Shown here piece after piece: positions 1-7,269 of a stretch of 28,503 nt of DNA; positions within the stretch are counted from its first letter, which is position 1, and every line of letters starts with the position of its first letter. The notes beneath the pieces were generated by a model. That model did no database searches. It saw only the letters and a list, made by a program, of their open reading frames with translations, and was not told where the DNA came from. The position numbers were made by a program, and so were the translations under genes. This DNA comes from Treponema sp. (GTDB taxonomy: Bacteria; Spirochaetota; Spirochaetia; Treponematales; Treponemataceae): contig JAEDCT010000026.1 in NCBI GenBank assembly GCA_016294035.1, forward strand, positions 1-28,503. Direction: 5' to 3'.

Positions 1-658
1 TCAGCAAACAGGATGTTTGCGACAGCGAACGCAGCCGGCCCGCAGGGAGTCGACAGGACGTCGACGACCGAAGGGGTCGGTTCAAGTCCGATCATCTCCA
101 AAAAAAGGTCATGAAGAGACATGCATAACATTCCAGACTGATTCTTGAACCGACTAGCGCAGTGAGCGCCGACCGGCAGGGAGGATCAGCAAACAGGATG
201 TTTGCGGCAGCGAACGCAGCCGGCCCGCAGGGAGTCGACAGGACGTCGACGACCGAAGGGGTCGGTTCAAGTCCGATCATCTCCAAAAAAAGGTCATGAA
301 GAGACATGCATAACATTCCAGCTTGATTCTTGAACCGACTAGCGCAGTGAGCGCCGACCGGAAGGGAGGATCAGCAAACAGGATGTTTGCGGCAGCGAAC
401 GCAGCCGGTCCGCAGGGAGTCGACACGATGTCGACGACCAAAGGGGTCGGTTCAAGTCCGATCATCTCCAAAAAAAAAAGGTCATGAAGAGACATGCATA
501 ACATTCCAGCCTGATTCTTGAACCGACTAGCGCAGTGAGCGCCGACCGGCAGGGAGGATCAGCAAACAGGATGTTTGCGGCAGCGAACGCAGCCGGCCCG
601 CAGGGAGTCGACAGGACGTCGACGACCAAAGGGGTCGGTTCAAGTCCGATCATCTCCA
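1..658. repeat. Tandem array of a structured ~185-bp GC-rich unit, about 3.5 copies visible
   Basis: Directly seen. Units end at 100, 285, 470 and 658, giving periods of 185, 185 and 188 bp; the last is longer because an A-run gained three bases. The first unit is cut by the window edge. The units are nearly identical and much richer in GC than the flanks. Each contains, in order, an A-run spacer, a long arm CTTGAACCGAC, the hairpins GCGC-agtga-GCGC, GCAAAC-aggat-GTTTGC and GTCGAC-aggac-GTCGAC, then GTCGGTTCAAG, which is the exact reverse complement of the first arm. Each unit ends in CATCTCCA. In the third copy the changes in the GTCGAC hairpin fall in the loop (aggac to acgat) while the stem is unchanged. 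Function is unknown. Short antisense reading frames across every unit are by-products of the repeat. Confidence 0.95.
517..658 (+). other. Best-preserved repeat unit: predicted multibranched, tRNA-like RNA fold
   Basis: In the last unit, 517-527 (CTTGAACCGAC) pairs perfectly with 634-644 (GTCGGTTCAAG). This outer stem encloses hairpins at 528-540 (GCGC/GCGC), 562-578 (GCAAAC/GTTTGC) and 607-623 (GTCGAC/GTCGAC). As an alternative, 634-650 folds as a T-arm: a 5-bp stem with one G-T wobble and the loop TTCAAGT, which fits the tRNA T-loop pattern TTCRANY. It is followed by CATCTCC plus A, like an acceptor 3' strand with a discriminator base. However, no partner GGAGATG strand lies upstream, no CCA is encoded (the last copy reads GCA) and no loop has the U33 of an anticodon arm. 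It is therefore tRNA- or tmRNA-like, not a normal tRNA. Transcription is not shown. Confidence 0.45.
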
Positions 659-693
659 GCACAAAAGATATTTATACCATCCTGAGGTTGCTT

Positions 694-1239
694 ATGTTAA
701 AGTCAGTTCGTCCTGAAGCACTTGTAGACAATCCATTTAAAATGATTGGAAAAGACTGGATGCTTGTAACAGCCTGCACCAGAAAAATTGATGAAGACGG
801 AAACGTAATCAACGGTCGAGCCAACACTATGACTGCCAGCTGGGGTGGTGTGGGCATTCTCTGGAACAAACCGGTTGCAACAATCTACCTGAGACCTACC
901 CGCTATACAAAAGAAATTATAGATCAGACCGATGAATTTTCCCTCACAGTTCTCCCTGAAAAATACAGAAATGCCCTCAACTACTGTGGATCCCACTCAG
1001 GACGTGACGAAGACAAATTCCGAGCAGCAAAACTCACATTGGATTTCATGAATGATGTCCCATGGGTAAAGGAAGGCCGTGTTGTACTTTTCTGCAGGAA
1101 ACTCTATGCCCAGGAAATGGATCCTAACTCATTCACAGATGAAAAAATCTGCAATCAGAATTACAGAAAGAATGACTTTCACACAATGTATATTGCTGAA
1201 ATAACAAAAGTTCTCATGGAAACAAGAGACACAAAATAA
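694..1239 (+). CDS. Flavin reductase-like FMN-binding protein
   Basis: The 181-aa protein fits the flavin reductase-like (FMN-binding split-barrel) family, which binds FMN and often reduces flavin with NAD(P)H or acts as a small flavoprotein electron carrier in the cytoplasm. Visible hallmarks are DWMLVTACT (about residues 21-29), the FMN-loop stretch NTMTASWGGVG (44-54) and the RPTRYT...FSLTVLPE segment (68-89). I chose the ATG at 694 because GAGG lies six bases upstream (684-687) and the family homology begins right after it. The same frame stays open to a GTG at 535, but that part reads through the repeat array and adds no family sequence. Only 35 bp separate the repeat from the ATG, so its promoter either lies in the last repeat or transcription enters from the array. 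The exact substrate cannot be told. Confidence 0.88.
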   Translation: MLKSVRPEALVDNPFKMIGKDWMLVTACTRKIDEDGNVINGRANTMTASWGGVGILWNKPVATIYLRPTRYTKEIIDQTDEFSLTVLPEKYRNALNYCGSHSGRDEDKFRAAKLTLDFMNDVPWVKEGRVVLFCRKLYAQEMDPNSFTDEKICNQNYRKNDFHTMYIAEITKVLMETRDTK

Positions 1240-1299
1240 GGCAAACACCAGCTTCATTTTATGTTTTTCAAATAAAAGAGAGTTTTAAGAGAGGCAAAA

Positions 1300-2049
1300 T
1301 TGAAGTTTAACGAAAAAAAAACATGGCAAATTATTGCTGCTGTTGGATTTGTACTCACAGCTGCCTGTTTTGTCGTAAGTATTTTTCAATTCTTTCAAAT
1401 CAGACAGTACGATGAAAGTCCTGTCATGAAATTCATCAGCCTTGGAATAAACTTTCTGGCATTTCTTGGATTCTGCTATCTCATCTTCAACTGCATGAAT
1501 TTCTGGATCTATGCACTGGTTCTTTACGCTTATGGAGTCGGAAACTTTATTGATGATGGAAACATACTAGGAATCCTATGCTTTACCATTACCATAGCTT
1601 TACTGCAGAAACTGGGTTTTTTCTCAAATCACAGAAAAACAAAAATATCACTTATTTTGGTTTGTCCGGTTCTGGCATTGATTTTCCAGGCAAAAAATAA
1701 CGAAGATATTGTTTTTGTTATTTCAATGATGCATATTATCGCCACAGTCTTTCTTCTTTCAATACTTATTTCCATCATATACCCGGCAATTGCACCGGAC
1801 ACAACAACTGAATACAAAGAAAAAGTTCTTGATCCGCTAAAATTCTCAAAGCAGGATATTGAATTCCTTAATGCTGTTGCAAAGGGCGACTATTACGACA
1901 AGATTGCAAAAATGAACAATATGTCAGAAAGCAAGGTAAAGGCAAGAATGGTCGAGCTGTATAAAATGCTGGATGTAAAGAACAAGGTTGAATTCCTTAC
2001 TCTCTACTCCAAGCACACATTTGTAAGCGGAATATCTATCTCTGAATAG
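1300..2049 (+). CDS. Membrane-anchored LuxR-type HTH regulator
   Basis: A 249-aa protein with about six hydrophobic segments (roughly 10-31, 42-64, 67-83, 88-106, 114-130 and 137-162) and a soluble C-terminal domain. That domain (about 182-240) has the spacing of a LuxR/NarL-type helix-turn-helix: YDKIAKMNNMSESKVKARM followed by LYKMLDVKNKVEFL. The likely role is a membrane-bound transcription regulator that senses through its transmembrane part; no known sensor family was recognised. The start is a TTG at 1300, preceded by AAGAGAGG with a five-base spacer; no better start fits. The 3' end overlaps the convergent DJ-1 gene by 14 bp, so the two messages are antisense there. The HTH assignment is fairly secure; signal and targets are unknown. 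Confidence 0.75.
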   Translation: MKFNEKKTWQIIAAVGFVLTAACFVVSIFQFFQIRQYDESPVMKFISLGINFLAFLGFCYLIFNCMNFWIYALVLYAYGVGNFIDDGNILGILCFTITIALLQKLGFFSNHRKTKISLILVCPVLALIFQAKNNEDIVFVISMMHIIATVFLLSILISIIYPAIAPDTTTEYKEKVLDPLKFSKQDIEFLNAVAKGDYYDKIAKMNNMSESKVKARMVELYKMLDVKNKVEFLTLYSKHTFVSGISISE

Positions 2050-2608
2050 TTCCGGATTTAACCTTATTGTAGACTTCCTCACCACAAAGAATGTAAACCA
2101 GTTTCATGGCAAATTCTTCTGCACTTCCCGCACCGGCAGAAGTAACAAGGTTTTCTGACTCAACTACACGTTCCTGAACATGAGTTGCCCTGATTGATTC
2201 CGGAACTTCTTCTTCATATCCCGGATAACAAGTCCATTTTCGTCCGGCGAGAACAGTTGTCTTACCAAGAACCACAGCAGGAGCAGCACAAATTGCAGCC
2301 ACGATTCTTCCCTTTTCATTCATTTCACCGATCACAGTCAGGGCAGCCTGACACTCAGAAATATTTTTTGATCCGTTAACTCCACCGGGAACAACAACTG
2401 CATCAGGAAGTTCTGTCATTCCAGAAAGATACACATCTAAAGTCATGTCAGCAACAACGGAAACTCCCCTGGCACCAACAACAGTTCTGTTCGAAGTTCC
2501 AGTTGCAGCAGTAACAACCTCACATCCGGCACGACGAAGATAGTCAACCGGGGAAAGAGCCTCTATTTCTTCAAATCCATTTGCAAGGAAAACTAAAACT
2601 TTCTTCAT
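2036..2608 (-). CDS. DJ-1/PfpI (ThiJ) family protein
   Basis: A 190-aa protein of the usual DJ-1 length. The nucleophile-elbow cysteine is C107 in AAICAAPAVVLG, and the partner acidic residue is E16 in NGFEEIEALSP, equivalent to C106 and E18 of human DJ-1. The C-terminal TSAGAGSAEEFAMKLV also matches the family. Members are implicated in oxidative stress protection and glyoxal or protein-glycation repair (the E. coli YajL branch); which activity applies here cannot be decided. The protein has no signal peptide, so it is cytoplasmic. The start has AGAGG seven bases upstream. Only 49 bp separate it from the divergent response-regulator gene. Confidence 0.92.
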   Translation of the reverse strand: MKKVLVFLANGFEEIEALSPVDYLRRAGCEVVTAATGTSNRTVVGARGVSVVADMTLDVYLSGMTELPDAVVVPGGVNGSKNISECQAALTVIGEMNEKGRIVAAICAAPAVVLGKTTVLAGRKWTCYPGYEEEVPESIRATHVQERVVESENLVTSAGAGSAEEFAMKLVYILCGEEVYNKVKSGTIQR

Positions 2609-2621
2609 ATATAAACCTCTG

Positions 2622-2650
2622 TTGAAATTATATATTCAATGAAGTAATAT
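2622..2650 (+). promoter_or_regulatory. Sigma-70-type promoter of the receiver gene, leaderless geometry
   Basis: TTGAAA (2622-2627), a 17-bp spacer and TAATAT (2645-2650). The ATG of the next gene is at 2658, so a start point about seven bases after the -10 would fall at or next to the first base of the start codon. No Shine-Dalgarno sequence precedes that ATG. Confidence 0.6.
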
Positions 2651-2657
2651 GTAAATT

Positions 2658-3893
2658 ATGAAATCGGTACTCTTAATTGACGGCTCGGAGATGTTCTGCG
2701 ACTTTCTCAAAGACAAGTTCACAACAGAACAGGTTTCATTAACTTATATCCCACGTCGTGAAGCATACACAAAGATTATTACTCTTCTTCCGGATCTCAT
2801 AATCATTGAATTGAAAGATGGCCTGGATGATGATTTGTATAATCTTCTCGAGAAAAAAAGAACCGATCCAAATGCAAAAAAAATTCCAGTAATCCTGACT
2901 GGTCCAACTGAACCTCGCGAAAAAATTGCCGCTTTAGTCGAATACAATGTAGTAAAATATTTCAACAAGCCAATCAAATTTGAAGTATTCTTTGAATCAG
3001 TCGGAAAGATTCTGCACGCTGTGTTCTCAATGGATACAACTCCATGCATTCTGGACATGCACCTGAATGCAAACGTGATTTTTGTTGAAATCGCAATGGG
3101 GCTTAACAGGGAAAAACTTTCTCTGCTCAAGTATAAGCTTGCCGCAATCATTGAAAAACATGAGCTGACAAATCCGAAGATAATTCTCATGCTCACAAAC
3201 CTGCAGCTGTCATTCATAGATGGAGCAAACCTTGAACTTTTGCTGGACAATGTTTCAGTAAACAAAACAGTTCCAAACAGAAACATCAAGATTCTTTCAT
3301 TTGATAAATTCGTAAGGGAACTTATCAAGGGTCATCCGGAATACACGGGAATTCAAGTTTCAGACAATCTGACTTCAATTATCGGATCTGTATTGAATCA
3401 GGATTCAAACTACGGAACCAATGATTTTATTTACGACAAGGTTCTAAGTTCTGATGATTCAAAAAATGATTCCATGGACTTTGTTGAATCACGAGACAAT
3501 ACAAAGAAAGACGGAGGAGGATCGATTCTCTCAGCTGCAATTGTTGACGATGACATTGTAATCAGAAAGCTCCTTCAGAATTCTTTCTCATCAATCAGCA
3601 GCGAAACTTCCCTGTTTGCAACTGGAACTGAATTCATGAAAGCCATTTCTCAGGGAAATGAATACAGCGTAATTGTTCTGGATATTTTCCTTCCAGACAT
3701 GAATGGCTTTGATATTCTTGCATCCCTCCAGAGACAAAACTGCCAGACTCCAATAATTGTTTATTCAAGGACTGCTGACAGAGAATACGTAATCAAATCC
3801 CTTTCTCTCGGAGCAAAAAGTTATATCGTAAAACCTCAGAAACCAAATGTTATCATTGAAAAGGTAATCCAGCTCTTGCATTCAAACGGATAG
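2658..3893 (+). CDS. Double-receiver response regulator with STAS-like middle domain
   Basis: A 411-aa cytoplasmic protein. Residues 1-120 form a receiver fold in which the phosphoacceptor position is glutamate (E51 in LIIIELKDG); D8 and K104 remain. Residues about 138-245 look like a STAS (anti-sigma antagonist) fold, from the pattern VIFVEIAMGLN...LSFIDGANLELLL; this is a by-eye call. Residues 290-408 form an intact receiver with D297/D298, phosphoacceptor D342 in LDIFLPDMNG and K392 in VKPQKP. There is no DNA-binding output domain, so it probably acts by protein contacts or as a phosphate relay. The hybrid kinase gene begins nine bases downstream, so the two are almost surely one operon and partners. 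The start lacks an SD sequence and sits just after a promoter. Confidence 0.85.
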   Translation: MKSVLLIDGSEMFCDFLKDKFTTEQVSLTYIPRREAYTKIITLLPDLIIIELKDGLDDDLYNLLEKKRTDPNAKKIPVILTGPTEPREKIAALVEYNVVKYFNKPIKFEVFFESVGKILHAVFSMDTTPCILDMHLNANVIFVEIAMGLNREKLSLLKYKLAAIIEKHELTNPKIILMLTNLQLSFIDGANLELLLDNVSVNKTVPNRNIKILSFDKFVRELIKGHPEYTGIQVSDNLTSIIGSVLNQDSNYGTNDFIYDKVLSSDDSKNDSMDFVESRDNTKKDGGGSILSAAIVDDDIVIRKLLQNSFSSISSETSLFATGTEFMKAISQGNEYSVIVLDIFLPDMNGFDILASLQRQNCQTPIIVYSRTADREYVIKSLSLGAKSYIVKPQKPNVIIEKVIQLLHSNG

Positions 3894-3902
3894 GAATAAG
3901 CC

Positions 3903-5888
3903 ATGGATTCAAAATCAATAGAAGTTGGAAGCCGATTCATTGCAAGTACAATGCATGAAATCAGGACTCCACTTCAAACAATCATTGGAACTCTTGAGCT
4001 CCTTTCGGAAACACCACTAAACCCAGAACAAACAGAATACATTCATCAGGTTGAATTCAGTGCCAACGCGCTCCTGGGACTTGCAAACGATATTCTTGAC
4101 TTCACAAAAATCACCGCAGACAATTTCAAGCTGGAAAACAGCCCCTTCGATGTAATTGAATTGACGGAAAGAGTTGTTGACCTGATCAGCGTTGAAGCAT
4201 TTTCAAATGGTCTTGAAGTCATCACAGACATTGACTATTCTCTTCCTCACTCAATCATGGGTGATGCTGTCCGTGTTCAGCAGATTATTCTTAACCTGGT
4301 AAAAAATGCAACAAAATTTACGGAAAAAGGATTCATTCTTGTACGCGTATCAAAACGGGAAAAACAGATTGTATTTGAAATCATAGACAGCGGAATCGGT
4401 GTACCACAGGACAAGCACGAACTTATTTTCAAGGACTTCTATCAGATTGACGGTAGTTCTGCAAGAAAAAATGGCGGCACCGGATTGGGACTTTCAATTT
4501 CAAAAAATCTTGTTCAGCTAATGAAAGGAAAAATCGGAGTTCTTCCAAATCCAAGCGGTGGTTCAAATTTCTGGTTTACAATTCCACTTGAAATAGCAGA
4601 GTACGATGAAAACACAGAGGAAAACCAGCCGGTACTAATTCCAGAGGGAACAAAAGTTCTCATTTCTTCTGTAAGCCCGCTTTTCATAAAATCCTTCAGG
4701 ACAAAGCTCGCTTACTTTGGACTTACAAATGTTGATGTTGTCTCATCCCTTAGTGAAGCTTCTGAAAAAATCGAAGAAATGTCCACTTCAGGAAAAAGCT
4801 ATGAAATGACATTCATTGACATCAGCACAATGAACACAAAAAAGGACTACGCCATAGCACAAAAAATCAAAAACAATCCATTCTGCTCACACATGTATTC
4901 TGTTCTACTAATACCTGAAGGGAAAATCAACTCCGGGCTCAGAGATCAGATTAAGACTTCTTTCAATTCGTTCCTGTACAGGCCGATTAAGCACAATGCC
5001 CTAAAGTCCATGATCGAAGAACAATTCTCAAGAAAACCGGCATCAACTAGCCTGTCAGAAAACAACCTGGACAAGTCAACGCAGATAAAACTTGATTCAA
5101 TTCTCAATGCCCAGATTGCAAGCACTCTGTCAATCATCGTTGCAGAAGACCAGCCAGTCAACAAAAAAATTCTTGAAACATTTCTCAAGAAATTCGGAGC
5201 CACTGTTCACCTTGCAGAAAACGGTGAAAAAGCCGTGGAACAAATCAAAGCCCATCCGGAAACAGACATTGTATTCATGGATATTTTCATGCCAATCAAG
5301 AGTGGAATTGACGCAACAATCGAAGCACGAAATCTTGGATACAAGGGAATCATCATAGCCTGTACCGCAAACAATGATGCTGATGACTTCAAAATGTACA
5401 AGCAGATTGGAATGAATGACATACTGATCAAGCCTTTCAAGAAAAATCAAGTCAAGGAAATACTTGAAAAATGGAATTCATTCCTCATCGTTCCAAATGC
5501 AAAAGACATCATTTCACTTTCATACGTAAAGGATTTGTCATCAGAAATGTGGGACCTTGAAGACTTCATGGAAACCACGGAAAACAATACTGAATTTGCA
5601 ATTTCACTCATGGATGAATATATTGAGCAGGCAGAAATTCTCCTGAACAATCTAAAGAACGAACTGGTAAAGGAATCTCCAGACTTCCAGAAACTTGAAC
5701 TGTATTCACACACACTCAAGGGAAGCAGTGCCTCGGTAAGTGCAACGCGATTTGCAAACCTTGGAAAGCAAATGAATGATGCAGCAAAAATAAGGGACAA
5801 GGTTAAGCTTGAAGCCGCACGAATAAACTTTGCAATTGATTTTATTGACTTCAAGAACATTATTGAAAAATGGAAGATTTCAATATGA
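3903..5888 (+). CDS. Soluble hybrid histidine kinase with two receivers and HPt domain
   Basis: A 661-aa phosphorelay protein. In order: HisKA with H18 in STMHEIRTP, beginning almost at the N-terminus; HATPase with N-box NLVKNATKF (131-139), DSGIGVP (162-168) and GGTGLGLSI (191-199); a degenerate receiver (about 250-375) that lacks the N-terminal acidic pair and has R360 where the lysine belongs; an intact receiver (about 408-525) with E415, D416, D460 and K510; and a C-terminal HPt with H603 in YSHTLKGSSA. There is no transmembrane or sensor domain, so input must come from a partner, perhaps through the upstream double-receiver protein. AGGA seven bases upstream supports the start. All parts of an H-D-H-D relay are present in this pair of genes. 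The target pathway is unknown. Confidence 0.93.
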   Translation: MDSKSIEVGSRFIASTMHEIRTPLQTIIGTLELLSETPLNPEQTEYIHQVEFSANALLGLANDILDFTKITADNFKLENSPFDVIELTERVVDLISVEAFSNGLEVITDIDYSLPHSIMGDAVRVQQIILNLVKNATKFTEKGFILVRVSKREKQIVFEIIDSGIGVPQDKHELIFKDFYQIDGSSARKNGGTGLGLSISKNLVQLMKGKIGVLPNPSGGSNFWFTIPLEIAEYDENTEENQPVLIPEGTKVLISSVSPLFIKSFRTKLAYFGLTNVDVVSSLSEASEKIEEMSTSGKSYEMTFIDISTMNTKKDYAIAQKIKNNPFCSHMYSVLLIPEGKINSGLRDQIKTSFNSFLYRPIKHNALKSMIEEQFSRKPASTSLSENNLDKSTQIKLDSILNAQIASTLSIIVAEDQPVNKKILETFLKKFGATVHLAENGEKAVEQIKAHPETDIVFMDIFMPIKSGIDATIEARNLGYKGIIIACTANNDADDFKMYKQIGMNDILIKPFKKNQVKEILEKWNSFLIVPNAKDIISLSYVKDLSSEMWDLEDFMETTENNTEFAISLMDEYIEQAEILLNNLKNELVKESPDFQKLELYSHTLKGSSASVSATRFANLGKQMNDAAKIRDKVKLEAARINFAIDFIDFKNIIEKWKISI

Positions 5889-6727
5889 TAAAAACAAACT
5901 ATCACACACACTCAACTTTTTGTGATGGAAAAAACACGGCTGAGGAAATCATACTCTGTGCCATCGAAAAAAACTTTGACATCCTTGGATTCTCAAGCCA
6001 TTCCATGTTTCCATTTTCAAGTGACTGGCATCTTCCATCAAACTCTCACAAAGAATATGCCGATTCAATAAGAAGCCTTGCAAAAAAATATTCAGACAAG
6101 ATTGAAATTTATACCGGATTTGAAGCAGATTACATAAGCGGAGTCTGTTGTCCTTCATTTGAAAACTACAGTGATTTTTCTCCGGACTATCTGATTGGAA
6201 GCATTCATTTTGTTCCAGGAAAAAAGGGATTCATTGAAGCCGATGGTTCATTTGATGATGTTAGAAAAGGAATCAATTCATTTTTTGACGGTGACATCAA
6301 AGCTGCTGTATGTGAATACTTTGCACTTGAAAGAGAAATGATTGAAAAAGGAAGCTTCACATTTATTGGTCATCCTGATTTGATAAAAAAACAAAATGCC
6401 GGGAGCACAAAGCTTTTTGATGAAACAGAAGAATGGTACAAAAGTGAAGTAAAGGCAACAGCCAGGGCACTTTCAAAAGCCGGGATCTGTGTTGAAGTTA
6501 ATACCGGAGGAATCCTTAGAAGCGGCCAAAAGGAACCTTATCCAAGCCCATATTTTCTTGAAACACTAAACAGCCTCAATGTTCCAGTAACGCTTAATTC
6601 TGATGCCCATACAATCAATGGTCTTGATGTGTGGTTCGAAGAAGGCTATGAGTACATAAAAAAAGCCGGCTATAAGGAAATAATGTACTTCCAGGCCGGC
6701 TCATTAAAAAGTCAAGAAATCAAATGA
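5885..6727 (+). CDS. PHP-domain metallophosphoesterase, histidinol-phosphatase-like
   Basis: A 280-aa protein with the PHP metal-binding motifs: NYHTHSTFCDGKN (residues 5-17, ligands H7 and H9), GFSSHS, YTGFEADY, LIGSIHFV, FIGHPDL and the C-terminal NSDAHT. PHP proteins of this size are histidinol-phosphate phosphatases (HisK/HisJ type) or related phosphoesterases. No histidine genes lie nearby, so the substrate stays open. I chose the ATG at 5885: it forms an ATGA overlap with the kinase stop codon (coupled translation) and has GGAAG eight bases upstream. An ATG at 5870 would add five residues. The gene is probably the third of the phosphorelay operon. It converges on the DksA-type gene with 28 bp between. 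Confidence 0.88.
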   Translation: MIKTNYHTHSTFCDGKNTAEEIILCAIEKNFDILGFSSHSMFPFSSDWHLPSNSHKEYADSIRSLAKKYSDKIEIYTGFEADYISGVCCPSFENYSDFSPDYLIGSIHFVPGKKGFIEADGSFDDVRKGINSFFDGDIKAAVCEYFALEREMIEKGSFTFIGHPDLIKKQNAGSTKLFDETEEWYKSEVKATARALSKAGICVEVNTGGILRSGQKEPYPSPYFLETLNSLNVPVTLNSDAHTINGLDVWFEEGYEYIKKAGYKEIMYFQAGSLKSQEIK

Positions 6728-6755
6728 ATCCATAAAAAACGGATTATTTACTTAA

Positions 6756-7112
6756 CTAGCGGTGACGTCTGTCCTCCTGCGTCTGGCAGTCAATGCACAA
6801 GGCAGCATAAGGCAAAGCTTCAAGTCTTGCATCGGGAATTTTCTTTCCACAAGCAAGGCAAAGCCCGTATGTTTCCTGCCTGATTCTATCCAAAGCACGA
6901 TCAATCATTGTAAGTCTGCGCTGATCAGCTTCACCAAGAGAATTGAACAAAGTTCTATCAATTGTATCAGAAGCTATATCAACATCATCGCCTGACTCAA
7001 GAGTTTCTACCAGTTTTGACATCTGCTCGTTTCTTCCAGAAAGAGATTCAAGAATCTCGTTTTTTTCTGCAACTAACTTTTTTTTCTGTTTATCCAAAAA
7101 ATCTTTTTTCAT
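6756..7112 (-). CDS. DksA/TraR-family zinc-finger protein
   Basis: A 118-aa protein with an N-terminal basic, coiled-coil-prone stretch (about 1-70) and a C-terminal four-cysteine zinc finger, CLACGKKIPDARLEALPY followed by CIDCQ. DksA/TraR proteins bind the RNA polymerase secondary channel and change promoter response, classically with ppGpp. This protein is shorter than the 151-aa E. coli DksA, so its exact mode is uncertain. I chose the ATG at 7112, with GGGGT just upstream. An upstream ATG at 7163 lies at the predicted transcription start, lacks an SD and adds only non-family residues. Confidence 0.87.
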   Translation of the reverse strand: MKKDFLDKQKKKLVAEKNEILESLSGRNEQMSKLVETLESGDDVDIASDTIDRTLFNSLGEADQRRLTMIDRALDRIRQETYGLCLACGKKIPDARLEALPYAALCIDCQTQEDRRHR

Positions 7113-7137
7113 TATTACCCCACCACTAACCAAAATA

Positions 7138-7166
7138 TTGACAGTGTCTAAAGTTTTGTTCATAAT
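7138..7166 (+). promoter_or_regulatory. Promoter for infA
   Basis: TTGACA (7138-7143), a 17-bp spacer and CATAAT (7161-7166). This is a near-consensus housekeeping promoter about 100 bp upstream of the infA start, giving a 5' leader of close to 100 nt. Confidence 0.75.
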
Positions 7167-7195
7167 AGTATACGTATATTTTTATAAAAAATCAA
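7167..7195 (-). promoter_or_regulatory. Promoter for the DksA-type gene, back-to-back with the infA promoter
   Basis: On the minus strand, TTGATT (7195-7190), a 17-bp spacer and TATACT (7172-7167). Its -10 directly abuts the -10 of the opposing infA promoter (7161-7166), so both polymerases would melt the same few bases and the two promoters should compete. The predicted start near 7160 supports the 7112 ATG. Confidence 0.65.
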
Positions 7196-7269
7196 ATTAT
7201 TTTGGACGTAAAGAAAAACTAACAATTTTTTATTGTTTTCTGTTTCACGAAAATAATTTTGGAGGAATC

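Noticed and set aside
1..658. CRISPR array, integron attC array or true tRNA cluster
   Set aside because: Units are about 185 bp and alike throughout, with no short repeat/unique spacer pattern; no attC core sites or cassette genes are present; no unit forms a complete tRNA (acceptor partner, U33 and CCA missing).
92..662. Three similar antisense reading frames of 66-75 aa across the repeat units
   Set aside because: They repeat with the units, overlap each other and run antisense through hairpins and a tRNA-like end. The translated IGLEPTP pattern is the usual artefact of reading a tRNA-type T-arm backwards. No SD sites were seen.
535..693. N-terminal extension of the flavin reductase into the repeat
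   Set aside because: It has no family similarity, and the ATG at 694 has a proper SD.
2744..3328. Long antisense frame (194 aa) inside the receiver gene
   Set aside because: It is a shadow of a well-supported gene: low-complexity serine-rich translation, no ribosome site and no family.
5447..5911. 154-aa antisense frame at the kinase/PHP junction
   Set aside because: It lies opposite the HPt coding region, has no SD and its composition is that of a reversed frame.
6728..6755. Short inverted repeat AATCC...GGATT between the PHP and DksA-type genes as a terminator
   Set aside because: The stem is only five base pairs with a nine-base loop and no T-run, so it is too weak to call.
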